Below are positions 1 through 7,735 of a DNA stretch of 12,987 nt, piece after piece (the first letter of the stretch is position 1; the number at the start of each line of letters is the position of its first letter). This stretch comes from Deltaproteobacteria bacterium (GTDB taxonomy: Bacteria; Desulfobacterota; Dissulfuribacteria; Dissulfuribacterales; UBA3076), in contig JAGGRV010000384.1 in the NCBI GenBank assembly GCA_021159445.1, forward strand, positions 1 to 12,987, given 5' to 3'. A program made the translations under genes and the position numbers. Under the pieces are notes generated by a model. It was not told where the DNA came from, searched no databases, and was given only the letters and a program-made list of their open reading frames with translations.

Positions 1-19
1 TAAGTTACATCACAATCAG

Positions 20-26
20 AAGGAGG
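20..26 (+). promoter_or_regulatory. Ribosome binding site of the first glutamate synthase gene
   Basis: AAGGAGG lies four bases before the ATG at 31. It is one of the strongest Shine-Dalgarno matches in the window and fixes that start. The 30 bases before the gene hold nothing else that I can identify. The window opens with TAA, which could be the stop of an upstream gene, but this cannot be told. Confidence 0.8.
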
Positions 27-30
27 AAAC

Positions 31-1146
31 ATGTGTCGACTTAGCGCCATTACATCCAGTTCATATTTTTCTCCCATGGAAAATATTCTGGCGCTGGAGA
101 CCATGAAGGAAGGCCACGATGGCTCCGGCCTGGGTCTGGTCATGAAAGACCTGGGCGGACCATTTGAGGACCTCAAGAGTTATCCTGTTCTTTCCGGCAC
201 CTGCAGCAACAAAGGCCTTGATATGCTGGATGACTATATGCAGCAAGCGGGTTTTCGTGTCAAATACAACTGGGAGCCAAAGGTCAAGCGAGTTGCAGGT
301 ATGGAGATAGAGCCCCGTGACCACTATTTTGCCAAGGCCTATCATTATCCAGCGCCCTATGAGCCAAAGGCCCGGGTTGAGTGGGAACGGCTCCTGCTTA
401 AGACCAGGCTGGACCTGAGGCGAATGGGAGAAAAAGATCATTCTCTCTTTGTATTCTCTTTTTACCCTGATTGCCTCACATTAAAGGAAGTGGGAGATCC
501 ATTGCAGTTAGCAGAATTCTTTGGTCTGGATAATTTGTCCCTGCAGGCCAAGGTGATCCTGGCCCAAGGCCGGCAAAACACAAACTATGCCATCTACCTC
601 TATGCCTGTCATCCCTTCTTTATACAGGATTACTGCACCATGACTAATGGCGAAAATACGGCATTTGTACCTATCCGGGAGTACTTGACCAGCCGGGGAT
701 TTCCTGGCTATATGGGCTATAATAGCGACAGTGAGGTGTTCGCTCACATCCTGCATTTCACCCACAGGCAACTCAAATACCCCTTGACCTATTATAAAGA
801 TATCATCACCCCATTAAAGGACGAAGAGATCCGCGAGCGACCAGACGGCAAGGCCGTCAGCCTGCTCAAAAAAAGTCTTCGACCCCTGTGCATAGACGGT
901 CCTAATATGGTCATCGGTTTTATACCTGATGGGACAATCTTCATGGTACAAGACTCCAAAAAGCTTAGGCCGGGAGTTGTTGGCGGGGCCAAGGGAAAAT
1001 ACGCCCTTATGAGCGAAATGTGTGGTCTTGACAGGGCAATTCCCCAACGTGACCGCTCTGCTGACATTTTTCCTTCAAAATATGACATGGCAATGGTGAC
1101 ACCCGACGCCCAGGAGGTCCAGGTATGGAACCAGCTTCACGGCTAG
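31..1146 (+). CDS. Glutamate synthase, class II glutamine amidotransferase subunit (GltB domain 1 as a separate protein)
   Basis: This 371-residue protein is predicted to hydrolyse glutamine and deliver ammonia to the synthase subunit encoded next. The protein begins Met-Cys-Arg-Leu, so removal of Met exposes Cys2 as the N-terminal nucleophile, as in Ntn-type class II amidotransferases. The GHDGSGLGL stretch near residues 28-36 fits the substrate-site region of this fold. In ordinary bacterial GltB this domain is the N-terminal part of a chain of about 1500 residues. Here it stands alone, as in archaeal-type glutamate synthases. The start is supported by a strong ribosome binding site, and the end overlaps the next gene by 22 bases, so translation is probably coupled. 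I considered the amidotransferase-like subunit of N-methylglutamate synthase, which has a similar split layout. The GltD-type reductase two genes downstream favours true glutamate synthase. Family assignment is firm; the precise donor and substrate are inferred. Confidence 0.85.
   Translation: MCRLSAITSSSYFSPMENILALETMKEGHDGSGLGLVMKDLGGPFEDLKSYPVLSGTCSNKGLDMLDDYMQQAGFRVKYNWEPKVKRVAGMEIEPRDHYFAKAYHYPAPYEPKARVEWERLLLKTRLDLRRMGEKDHSLFVFSFYPDCLTLKEVGDPLQLAEFFGLDNLSLQAKVILAQGRQNTNYAIYLYACHPFFIQDYCTMTNGENTAFVPIREYLTSRGFPGYMGYNSDSEVFAHILHFTHRQLKYPLTYYKDIITPLKDEEIRERPDGKAVSLLKKSLRPLCIDGPNMVIGFIPDGTIFMVQDSKKLRPGVVGGAKGKYALMSEMCGLDRAIPQRDRSADIFPSKYDMAMVTPDAQEVQVWNQLHG
1112..1117 (+). promoter_or_regulatory. 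Ribosome binding site inside the end of the amidotransferase gene
   Basis: AGGAGG lies seven bases before the ATG at 1125, inside the coding sequence of the preceding gene. It supports this start and means the synthase subunit has its own strong initiation site despite the 22-base overlap. Confidence 0.8.
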
Positions 1147-2780
1147 ACCACAATGGACAACTGGCGCTGCAAGAATTCCCCTATGTCATTCAATGGAGGG
1201 AGGACCGTTGTACCCGCTGTGGCCGTTGTACCGCAGTATGTCCGCAACAGGCTATAGAGCCTGCTGTCTTTGCCCAGCGCCTCGTGCATTCCGAATCCGG
1301 TACCCCGATGCCCAGCACTGTACGAAAGGTGTCCCACGGAATCCGCCAGGTTAATGACATTGATCGCTACTGTACCGGTTGCGGAATGTGCAGCCTGGTA
1401 TGTCCGAATATGGCAATTGTCCCGCATTACAATCTACATCATAAGTTTCTGTTTCATAAAAACCTTGGAGGAACGCCGTATAAGCGCGGTGGGAGGCGCA
1501 ATGATCCCAGCCCAAGCACGCTGGACAGGCTCAAATTTACCCGCATCTCAATGTTGACTGACCCTGCCCTGGATGCAGGCAGGCACGAGTTCCACATCAG
1601 GACCCTGTTAGGGCGCATCCCGCCCCCGGAAAAGCTACCCCTCAAGCTGACTGACAACCGATTGATCGTGGAAGACGGCCATTTTATCCCTCCTGTGAGG
1701 GAGATATTCCCTATCCGCATCGGAAGCATGTCCATAGGTGCCATTTCCCCTACCATGTGGGAGGGCTTGGCCATGGCCATCACTTATCTTAATGAGGTGG
1801 AAGGAATTCCAGTGGTTATGTGCTCCGGGGAAGGTGGTATGCCGCCCAGGCTCCTGCGCTCTCGCTTTCTGAAGTATTTCATACCTCAGATCGCATCCGG
1901 CTATTTCGGATGGGATGAGATCATCCATTCCATGTCGGATATGGTCGAGGACCCGTGTGCTATTGAGATCAAGTACGGCCAAGGCGCAAAGCCGGGAGAC
2001 GGCGGCCTGTTGATGTCTTACAAGGTACTGAAACTCATTGCCGGAATCCGCGGTGTCCCGATGCACGTTGACCTCGCCTCTCCTCCCACACACCAGACCA
2101 AATACTCCATCGAGGAGGCAGTGGCCAAGATGATCCAGTCCATGTCCATGGCCTGGGGTTTCCGTGTCCCTGTCTATCCCAAGATCTCCGGCACCAAGAC
2201 CGCCCAGGCGGTTCTAAATAACCTGGCCAGAAATCCTTATGCCGCTGCCCTGTGCATTGATGGTGAAGACGGCGGGACCGGGGCGGCTTATAATGTCTCT
2301 ATGGACAAAATGGGGCATCCCATTGCTTCCAATATCCGGGACTGCTATCTGGATCTGGTCAAACAGGGAAAACAGAACGAACTTCCTCTCATCGCTGCCG
2401 GTGGAATGGGCAAGACAGGGAACCTGGCAGCAAATGCCGCTGCAATGATCATGTTGGGGGCCAGTGCTGTAGATATAGGGAAATATATCATGCAGACAGC
2501 AGCCGGATGCCTGGGAGATGAGTACAACCGGTGTAACCTTTGCAACACCGGCAAATGCCCCCGGGGCATAACCACGCAAAACCCAAAGCTCTACCGCCGG
2601 CTGGACCCTGATAAAGTAGCTGAGCGAGTAGTGGAGGTCTTTAAGAGCGCTGAGATAGAACTAAAAAAGATCTTTGCCCCTATGGGCCGGAGTACGCAGT
2701 TGCCAATCGGCATGTCAGACGGCCTCAGTGTTGGCGACAAGGCTATAGCTGAGAGGCTTCAGATTGATTATGCCTGCTGA
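1125..2780 (+). CDS. gltB: Glutamate synthase FMN/iron-sulfur synthase subunit with N-terminal ferredoxin domain
   Basis: This 551-residue protein is predicted to condense 2-oxoglutarate with ammonia and reduce the product to glutamate on FMN. Residues 29-39 (Cys 29, 32, 35, 39) and 83-93 (Cys 83, 86, 89, 93) are two CX2CX2CX3CP motifs, so the N-terminus should bind two [4Fe-4S] clusters. Residues from about 150 to 520 match the FMN-binding synthase domain of GltB. The glycine-rich GGMGKTGNLAANAA segment and GASAVDIGKY fit the flavin site. A cysteine group at 470, 473 and 478, with Cys462 nearby, fits the [3Fe-4S] cluster region of the family (CNTGKCPRGI). Standard bacterial GltB lacks the ferredoxin domain; archaeal-type proteins carry one. 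The gene overlaps the amidotransferase gene upstream and the GXGXG-GltD fusion downstream, consistent with one complex. The start is set by AGGAGG at 1112-1117. Confidence 0.88.
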   Translation: MEPASRLDHNGQLALQEFPYVIQWREDRCTRCGRCTAVCPQQAIEPAVFAQRLVHSESGTPMPSTVRKVSHGIRQVNDIDRYCTGCGMCSLVCPNMAIVPHYNLHHKFLFHKNLGGTPYKRGGRRNDPSPSTLDRLKFTRISMLTDPALDAGRHEFHIRTLLGRIPPPEKLPLKLTDNRLIVEDGHFIPPVREIFPIRIGSMSIGAISPTMWEGLAMAITYLNEVEGIPVVMCSGEGGMPPRLLRSRFLKYFIPQIASGYFGWDEIIHSMSDMVEDPCAIEIKYGQGAKPGDGGLLMSYKVLKLIAGIRGVPMHVDLASPPTHQTKYSIEEAVAKMIQSMSMAWGFRVPVYPKISGTKTAQAVLNNLARNPYAAALCIDGEDGGTGAAYNVSMDKMGHPIASNIRDCYLDLVKQGKQNELPLIAAGGMGKTGNLAANAAAMIMLGASAVDIGKYIMQTAAGCLGDEYNRCNLCNTGKCPRGITTQNPKLYRRLDPDKVAERVVEVFKSAEIELKKIFAPMGRSTQLPIGMSDGLSVGDKAIAERLQIDYAC

Positions 2781-5112
2781 GCAAAAAGCAATGTTGACAA
2801 TTAACAGCAATCCCAACGGCCGGCGTGTCTCCTCCAAGGCCCTGGAGGAGCAAATACAGCAGGCTGTTACTGATGGGGTCCGGCAACTGGTTATCCAGGC
2901 CCAGGGACAACATGGTATTGGCGGCCGTATCTGGCCCAGGAATAAGAAGGTCTCCATAACCGTTCGCGGGCCGGTGGGCCAGCGCCTGGGCAGCATGGGC
3001 ATGTTCGGGACGGATATTGTGGTTGAAGGCAGTAGCTCGGATGATGTGGGCTGGCTCAACTGTGGTGCCAAAATCACAGTGCTCGGTGATGTGACCAACG
3101 GAGCCCACAATGCCGGTGCCCAGGGAATTCTGTATGTGCAGGGCGGCGGCGGTGCCCGATGTGAAACAATGACCAAACGGAATCCCCGCTTTAAACCGCT
3201 CCAGTCCTGGTATTTCAGGGATGTAGGGGATTCCTTTGCCGAGTTCAAGGCCGGAGGCATTGCAGTGGTCTGCGGCGTTAATCCCCGAAACCCTGAGAAC
3301 GTCCTGAGCTACCGGCCTTGCGTAGGCATGGTGGGTGGCACCATCTACTTCCGGGGCCCCATTAAGGGATACAGCGCCAAAGATGTCAAGCTACTGGATC
3401 TGACATCCAAAGACTGGGAGTGGCTTACTGAAAATATAAAGCCATATCTAAAGGCAATAGACCGTACTGATTACCACGATCTTTTGACTCAGGACCCATC
3501 GCATTGGAAAAAACTAATTGCCCATACCCCTGCAGAGCGCATAGCGCGATTAGGGCTGAAGATGCCACTCAGTAAATTTCGCACCCAGGTCTGGGAAAAA
3601 GATGTGGGCCGGGGAGGTATCTTTGGGGAATATCTGGAGCACCCACAGACGATCCTTCCCTATATCACCACAGGTACAGACCGCCGGCTCAAACCGGTCT
3701 GGAACAACGAGAAATACCTTCCTCCATGCGTGGCCGCATGTCCTTCGGGGATCCCCTCAAATAAACGCGCAGCCCTGATTAGGGAAGGTCGTATGAAAGA
3801 GGCCCTTGCACTTGTCCTGAACTACAGCCCGTTTCCTGCAACGGTCTGCGGTCAGGTCTGCCCTAATCTATGCATGCAGGCCTGCACACGCGCACTATTT
3901 GACAGGCCCCTTGATATTGCTGCTATGGGCCGGTTGAGTATGGATGTTCCCGCTCCCAAACCTGCTTCTCCTACCGGGCGCAAAGTGGGGATCATCGGCG
4001 GCGGGCCTGGAGGCATGTCAGCGGCCTGGCAACTGGCCCTCAAGGGGCATGAAGTAGATCTATACGAGGCGGCGGACCGTCTTGGGGGCAAAATGGAACT
4101 TTGTATTCCCCGAGAGCGTCTGCCCCGTGAGGTTCTGGAAAAAGAGATATCCCGCTTCAATGAGATCGGAATCCATGTGCATCTTGGACAGCAGATTGAC
4201 TTTGAGACATTCCAAAAGATTTACGAGGATCATGAGCTCGTCATTATTGCCTGCGGTGCGCACCAGCCTCGCATTATTCCCTTCCCCGGAAACGAAGATG
4301 TCATAGCGGGTATTGAATTTTTAAAGGCTGCTAATCAAAGAAAAGGGCCGGATCTTGCGGATCAGAATGTGGTCATCATAGGTGCTGGAAATGTGGGCAT
4401 GGACATCGCCTGTGAGGCCTACGAATGCGGAGCGGCCTCGGTTACGGCAGTAGACATCCAGCCTCCTGCCAGCTTCGGTAAGGAACAAGAGACGGCAGAG
4501 GCAAAGGGGACCCGGATCATCTATCCTAAAATAACAGAACGCTATGACAAGGCGGAACGAACGATCTATTTCAAGGACGGCACATCTCTTGATGCCGATA
4601 CGGTCATCATTTCTATTGGCGAGGTCCCCATTCTGGATTTCCTCCCTCGTGAGATCCACACCGAGCGAGGCTTCATCATGGTGAACGAGCTGGGCCAGAC
4701 CTCGGATGTTAAGGTCTTTGCCGTTGGTGATGTCACGCGGCCCGGACTTATAACCCATGCCATTGGTGCGGGACGCCGGGCAGCAGAGACAATCCATGCC
4801 ATAATGATGCACACAGATTATCAGCCGGAAAAGCGGCCCGCAATCCCCTATGGTCGGATTAAGCTCGTCTATTATGAGGTCTCCAGTGGCGAAAAATTTG
4901 TCCCGGAACAAGAGGCCGACCGCTGCGCCTCCTGCGGGGCCTGCAGGGATTGCCATATGTGTGAAAATACATGTTATCAGGGAGCAATCAAGAGGACAGA
5001 GGGGCCAAAAGGAGAGTTTGAATATAGCGTTATCGAAGATAAGTGCATAGGATGTGGTTTCTGCGCAGCCGTTTGCCCCTGTGGGGTGTGGGAGATGGAG
5101 GAAAATATTTGA
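2770..5112 (+). CDS. gltD: Glutamate synthase fusion: GltB GXGXG domain + GltD-type reductase + C-terminal ferredoxin domain
   Basis: This 780-residue protein joins three parts. Residues 1 to about 230 are the GXGXG beta-helix domain that normally ends GltB. From about 310, Cys 320, 324, 360, 364, 368 and 372 form the N-terminal cluster domain of GltD-like reductases. GGGPGG at 410-415 is the FAD dinucleotide site, GAGNVG at 538-543 is the NAD(P)H site, and the AVGD segment ending at Asp654 is the second FAD motif. The tail has Cys 719, 722, 725, 728, 731 and 735, then Cys 759, 762, 765 and 769, suggesting two more [4Fe-4S] clusters. The likely role is to bring NAD(P)H or ferredoxin electrons to the FMN subunit. 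The start is uncertain. ATG 2770 overlaps the previous gene by 11 bases. TTG 2764 is in frame and better spaced from GAGAGG at 2751-2756, and ATG 2791 is also possible. Confidence 0.87.
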   Translation: MPAEQKAMLTINSNPNGRRVSSKALEEQIQQAVTDGVRQLVIQAQGQHGIGGRIWPRNKKVSITVRGPVGQRLGSMGMFGTDIVVEGSSSDDVGWLNCGAKITVLGDVTNGAHNAGAQGILYVQGGGGARCETMTKRNPRFKPLQSWYFRDVGDSFAEFKAGGIAVVCGVNPRNPENVLSYRPCVGMVGGTIYFRGPIKGYSAKDVKLLDLTSKDWEWLTENIKPYLKAIDRTDYHDLLTQDPSHWKKLIAHTPAERIARLGLKMPLSKFRTQVWEKDVGRGGIFGEYLEHPQTILPYITTGTDRRLKPVWNNEKYLPPCVAACPSGIPSNKRAALIREGRMKEALALVLNYSPFPATVCGQVCPNLCMQACTRALFDRPLDIAAMGRLSMDVPAPKPASPTGRKVGIIGGGPGGMSAAWQLALKGHEVDLYEAADRLGGKMELCIPRERLPREVLEKEISRFNEIGIHVHLGQQIDFETFQKIYEDHELVIIACGAHQPRIIPFPGNEDVIAGIEFLKAANQRKGPDLADQNVVIIGAGNVGMDIACEAYECGAASVTAVDIQPPASFGKEQETAEAKGTRIIYPKITERYDKAERTIYFKDGTSLDADTVIISIGEVPILDFLPREIHTERGFIMVNELGQTSDVKVFAVGDVTRPGLITHAIGAGRRAAETIHAIMMHTDYQPEKRPAIPYGRIKLVYYEVSSGEKFVPEQEADRCASCGACRDCHMCENTCYQGAIKRTEGPKGEFEYSVIEDKCIGCGFCAAVCPCGVWEMEENI

Positions 5113-5127
5113 GCGGAATCACTGAGG

Positions 5128-5133
5128 TATAAT
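5128..5133 (+). promoter_or_regulatory. Possible -10 element just before hisH (weak)
   Basis: TATAAT, a perfect sigma-70 -10 hexamer, lies six bases before the hisH ATG in the 27-base gap after the glutamate synthase fusion. No convincing -35 hexamer occurs at 16-18 bases; the nearest TTGA-type string, at 5109, is only 13 bases away. Transcription from it would begin at about the start codon and give a leaderless message. It may be chance. Confidence 0.2.
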
Positions 5134-5139
5134 GGATAA

Positions 5140-5778
5140 ATGATTGCGATCATTGATTACAAAGCTGGAAATCTTAAGAGTGTAGAATGTGCCCTTAAGA
5201 AGTTGGGATTTCCTTGTTGCACAACTCATAACTTGGGAGAAATACTCGGCTCTGAAAGGATCATCTTTCCAGGAGTGGGGGCAGCCGGGCAGGCAATCGC
5301 TGACCTGAGACATCTTGGTCTGAATGAGGTCTTAAGGCAGGCCTTTGAGATAGGCAAACCGATCCTGGGAATATGTTTGGGTGCGCAGATAATACTGGAT
5401 AAGAGCGAAGAGAACAGTGCGCAGTGTTTAGGATTAATCAGCGGAGAGGTTAAGCTGTTTCCCTCTCCTCTTTTTTCCGAGAAAAATGAACGCCTTAAAA
5501 TACCACATATGGGATGGAACAGCGTTCATTTAATCAAGAGGCATTCGGTGCTGGAAGGGATTAAGCCGGCTGATGAATTCTATTTTGTCCATTCCTATTA
5601 TCCAGTGCCTGCTTCAGATAAATACGTCATCGGGACTACTGATTACGGAATAGAGTTTCCATCAATTATTGGCTATAAGAACCTGATCGCCATGCAGTTT
5701 CATCCTGAAAAGAGCGGGACCCCCGGCCTGAAAATCCTGAAGAACTTTTGTACATGGAACGGTCATTATGCTGAGTAA
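5140..5778 (+). CDS. hisH: Imidazole glycerol phosphate synthase, glutaminase subunit HisH
   Basis: This 212-residue class I (triad) glutamine amidotransferase hydrolyses glutamine and passes ammonia to HisF for the fifth committed step of histidine synthesis. The length is normal for HisH. The nucleophile elbow GICLGAQ places the catalytic cysteine at residue 79. AMQFHPEKSG gives the other triad members, His188 and Glu190. The N-terminal IIDYKAGNLKSVE and the PGVGA segment near 44-48 are typical of HisH rather than CarA or PabA. A GAGG string at 5124-5127 is 12 bases before the ATG, so the ribosome binding site is poorly spaced. The coding sequence overlaps hisF by 11 bases, matching the fixed one-to-one complex of the two proteins. 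No other his gene is in the window. HisH/HisF paralogues also serve surface-sugar amidation, but the partner HisF looks like the normal biosynthetic form. Confidence 0.93.
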   Translation: MIAIIDYKAGNLKSVECALKKLGFPCCTTHNLGEILGSERIIFPGVGAAGQAIADLRHLGLNEVLRQAFEIGKPILGICLGAQIILDKSEENSAQCLGLISGEVKLFPSPLFSEKNERLKIPHMGWNSVHLIKRHSVLEGIKPADEFYFVHSYYPVPASDKYVIGTTDYGIEFPSIIGYKNLIAMQFHPEKSGTPGLKILKNFCTWNGHYAE

Positions 5779-6547
5779 AAGGATCATACCCTGTCTTGAT
5801 GTGAGAAACGGGAAGACAACAAAAGGTATTAAGTTTAAAGAGAATGTGGATATCGGCGACCCTGTGGAAATGGCCAGGTTCTATTATGAAGAGGGTGCTG
5901 ATGAGATTGTTTTTTATGATATAACTGCTTCCAGTGAGCGGCGTGACATTATGATTGATGTCGTTCGCCGTGTGGCTGAGGAGATTTTTATACCCTTTTC
6001 TGTGGGTGGAGGAATCAGGACCATTGAGGATATGCGCGCCGTGCTTCTGGCCGGGGCGGAAAAGGTAAGTGTCAACACAGCAGCAGTAAAGGACCCTGAG
6101 ATCATTTCAGCGGGGGCCGGGGCCTTTGGAAGCCAGTGCATTGTGCTTGGGATGGACGTTAAAAAGGTCGAACTTTCTGGAAAAACTCCATCGGGTTATG
6201 AAATCGTCATCCACGGCGGCAGGACGTATACAGGCATTGACGCCCTTGCCTGGGCAAAGAAGGGAGAGGACTTAGGGGCAGGCGAGATATGCCTGAATTC
6301 CATTGATGCGGACGGTACGAAGCAGGGTTATGAAATCGCGCTGACCTCGCTTATTTCCGGAAATGTGAATATTCCGGTAATTGCCTCCGGCGGCGCTGGA
6401 AACATAAATCATATGCATGATGTGCTGAAATATTCCAAGGCAGATGCCGCACTCATAGCATCTATTGTCCACTATGGGACCTATACAATCAAACAGATCA
6501 AGGATGAACTGCATTCCCGCGGCATAAAGGTCCGTAACGCTTGGTAG
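5768..6547 (+). CDS. hisF: Imidazole glycerol phosphate synthase, cyclase subunit HisF
   Basis: This 259-residue TIM-barrel protein joins ammonia from HisH with PRFAR to give imidazole glycerol phosphate and AICAR. The two catalytic aspartates fall at the canonical positions, Asp11 in RIIPCLDVR and Asp130 in VLGMDVK. Lys19 is also kept. The phosphate-binding segments FSVGGGIR (about 77-84) and VIASGGAG in the C-terminal third are intact. SIDADGTKQGYE corresponds to the family's S-x-D-x-DGT motif. The early loop reads NVDIGDP, where many HisF proteins have a form like NLRDAGDP. I recall the same variant in Desulfobacterota sequences, and this is one basis for the lineage guess. The ATG lies inside the end of hisH and only a weak GGA precedes it, so initiation probably depends on translation of hisH. 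carA follows two bases after the stop. Confidence 0.94.
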   Translation: MLSKRIIPCLDVRNGKTTKGIKFKENVDIGDPVEMARFYYEEGADEIVFYDITASSERRDIMIDVVRRVAEEIFIPFSVGGGIRTIEDMRAVLLAGAEKVSVNTAAVKDPEIISAGAGAFGSQCIVLGMDVKKVELSGKTPSGYEIVIHGGRTYTGIDALAWAKKGEDLGAGEICLNSIDADGTKQGYEIALTSLISGNVNIPVIASGGAGNINHMHDVLKYSKADAALIASIVHYGTYTIKQIKDELHSRGIKVRNAW

Positions 6548-6549
6548 AC

Positions 6550-7689
6550 ATGAAAGCCTTATTGGCCTTGGCAGATGGAACTGTATTCATGGGTCGTTCC
6601 TTTACCGGCCGTTGTGAGACGGCAGGTGAGGTGGTTTTCAACACCAGCATGTCCGGTTACCAGGAGATACTGACTGATCCCTCCTATTGCGGTCAGATGG
6701 TAACCATGACCTATCCCCTGATCGGCAGCTATGGCATCAATAACGAAGATGTCGAATCCGACAGGATCCAGGTAAGGGCCATGTTAGTAAAGGAATACCA
6801 GGAATATCCCAGTAACTGGAGGTCTCAGGGGAGCCTTGCTGATTATCTGAAGGCAGGTGATATACCGGGAATTGAGGGGATCGACACGCGTGCCCTGACC
6901 AGGCACATCAGACTTCAGGGTGCTATGAAGGCCGCCCTTTCAACAGAGGACCTAGACCCGGATTCCTTGTCTGAAAAGGCAAGGCAGTCCCCAAATATGG
7001 CCGGCAGCGACCTTGTCAAAGAGGTGACCTGCAAGCAACACATGTTGTGGCAAGACGGGCGCCTGATTAATCCGGGCGTGGATCTTGATCAATTCCAGTG
7101 GCCCGACAGGCCTGGCTCACGGCGTGTAGTGGCCATGGATTTCGGAGTGAAACTGAATATACTTCGATCCCTGGAAGAGAAAGGATGTACAATCCTCCTG
7201 GTACCTGCAGATGTGAACAGCAAGACCATAAACAGGCTTGAGCCTGACGGGCTCTTCCTGAGCAACGGACCAGGAGACCCTGCTGCCGTCACTTACGCAG
7301 TGGATACGATCAGGGATCAAATAGGCAAACGGCCGATATTCGGCATCTGTCTTGGTCACCAGTTGATTGGATTGGCCCTTGGAGGCAAGACCTTCAAGCT
7401 CAAGTTCGGGCACCGCGGGGCCAATCAACCGGTTAAAGATCTGACAACCGGTAAGGTGGAAATCACCTCCCAGAACCATGGCTTCTGTGTGGACATGGAA
7501 TCCCTAAAAGATCCTGCAATTGAGCTCAGCCATATCAATTTAAACGACATGACCGTGGAGGGTCTTATCCATAAGAAAATTCCTCTTTTCTCAGTTCAGT
7601 ACCATCCCGAGGCATCTCCCGGTCCCCACGACGCAACCTATCTCTTTGACAAATTTGTTGAGATGATGATAGAATATCAAAGGCATTAG
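6550..7689 (+). CDS. carA: Carbamoyl phosphate synthase small (glutaminase) subunit CarA
   Basis: This 379-residue subunit hydrolyses glutamine and sends ammonia through a tunnel to CarB for carbamoyl phosphate, the shared precursor of pyrimidines and arginine. The N-terminal half has the CarA-specific domain, including GEVVFNTSMSGYQE and GIEGIDTRALTRHIR. The C-terminal half is the class I amidotransferase domain with Cys267 in GICLGHQ, and His352 and Glu354 in QYHPEASPG. These lie within two residues of the E. coli triad numbering. I start the gene at ATG 6550, giving MKALLALADG, the usual CarA N-terminus. A TTG at 6541 would add three residues and overlap hisF, but neither start has a clear Shine-Dalgarno. 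Two bases separate it from hisF, so coupling is likely. The partner carB is not adjacent: a pit-DUF47 pair lies between them. Confidence 0.95.
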   Translation: MKALLALADGTVFMGRSFTGRCETAGEVVFNTSMSGYQEILTDPSYCGQMVTMTYPLIGSYGINNEDVESDRIQVRAMLVKEYQEYPSNWRSQGSLADYLKAGDIPGIEGIDTRALTRHIRLQGAMKAALSTEDLDPDSLSEKARQSPNMAGSDLVKEVTCKQHMLWQDGRLINPGVDLDQFQWPDRPGSRRVVAMDFGVKLNILRSLEEKGCTILLVPADVNSKTINRLEPDGLFLSNGPGDPAAVTYAVDTIRDQIGKRPIFGICLGHQLIGLALGGKTFKLKFGHRGANQPVKDLTTGKVEITSQNHGFCVDMESLKDPAIELSHINLNDMTVEGLIHKKIPLFSVQYHPEASPGPHDATYLFDKFVEMMIEYQRH

Positions 7690-7710
7690 AGTTGCGGGAT
7701 GCTGGCAACC
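7689..7710. repeat. Degenerate heptamer repeat in the carA-pit spacer
   Basis: GAGTTGC and GGGATGC run back to back from the last base of the carA stop codon, and GGCAACC follows at 7704-7710. The first ten bases, GAGTTGCGGG, are the exact reverse complement of a ten-base string that occurs twice before carB (9742-9751 and 9756-9765). The rest of the 46-base spacer shows no clear ribosome binding site or terminator. Confidence 0.5.
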
Positions 7711-7735
7711 AAGAGTTCCGCATACAAGCTAAGAT

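Noticed and set aside
31..5112. N-methylglutamate synthase (mgsABC-like) instead of glutamate synthase
   Set aside because: That system also splits GltB into three domains, but it has no fused GltD-type NAD(P)H reductase and normally sits with methylamine genes, which are absent here.
5140..6547. HisH/HisF paralogues for surface-polysaccharide amidation
   Set aside because: HisF keeps both catalytic aspartates and a sequence typical of biosynthetic IGP synthase, and no sugar-modifying gene is nearby.
6541..6549. TTG start for carA at 6541
   Set aside because: ATG 6550 gives the usual CarA N-terminus (MKALLAL) directly after the hisF stop, and the TTG has no better ribosome binding site.
7690..7735. 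Terminator hairpin from GTTGC (7691) and GCAAC (7705)
   Set aside because: The stem is only five bases with a nine-base loop and is not followed by a run of T, so an intrinsic terminator is not supported. The strings are better read as part of the heptamer repeat.
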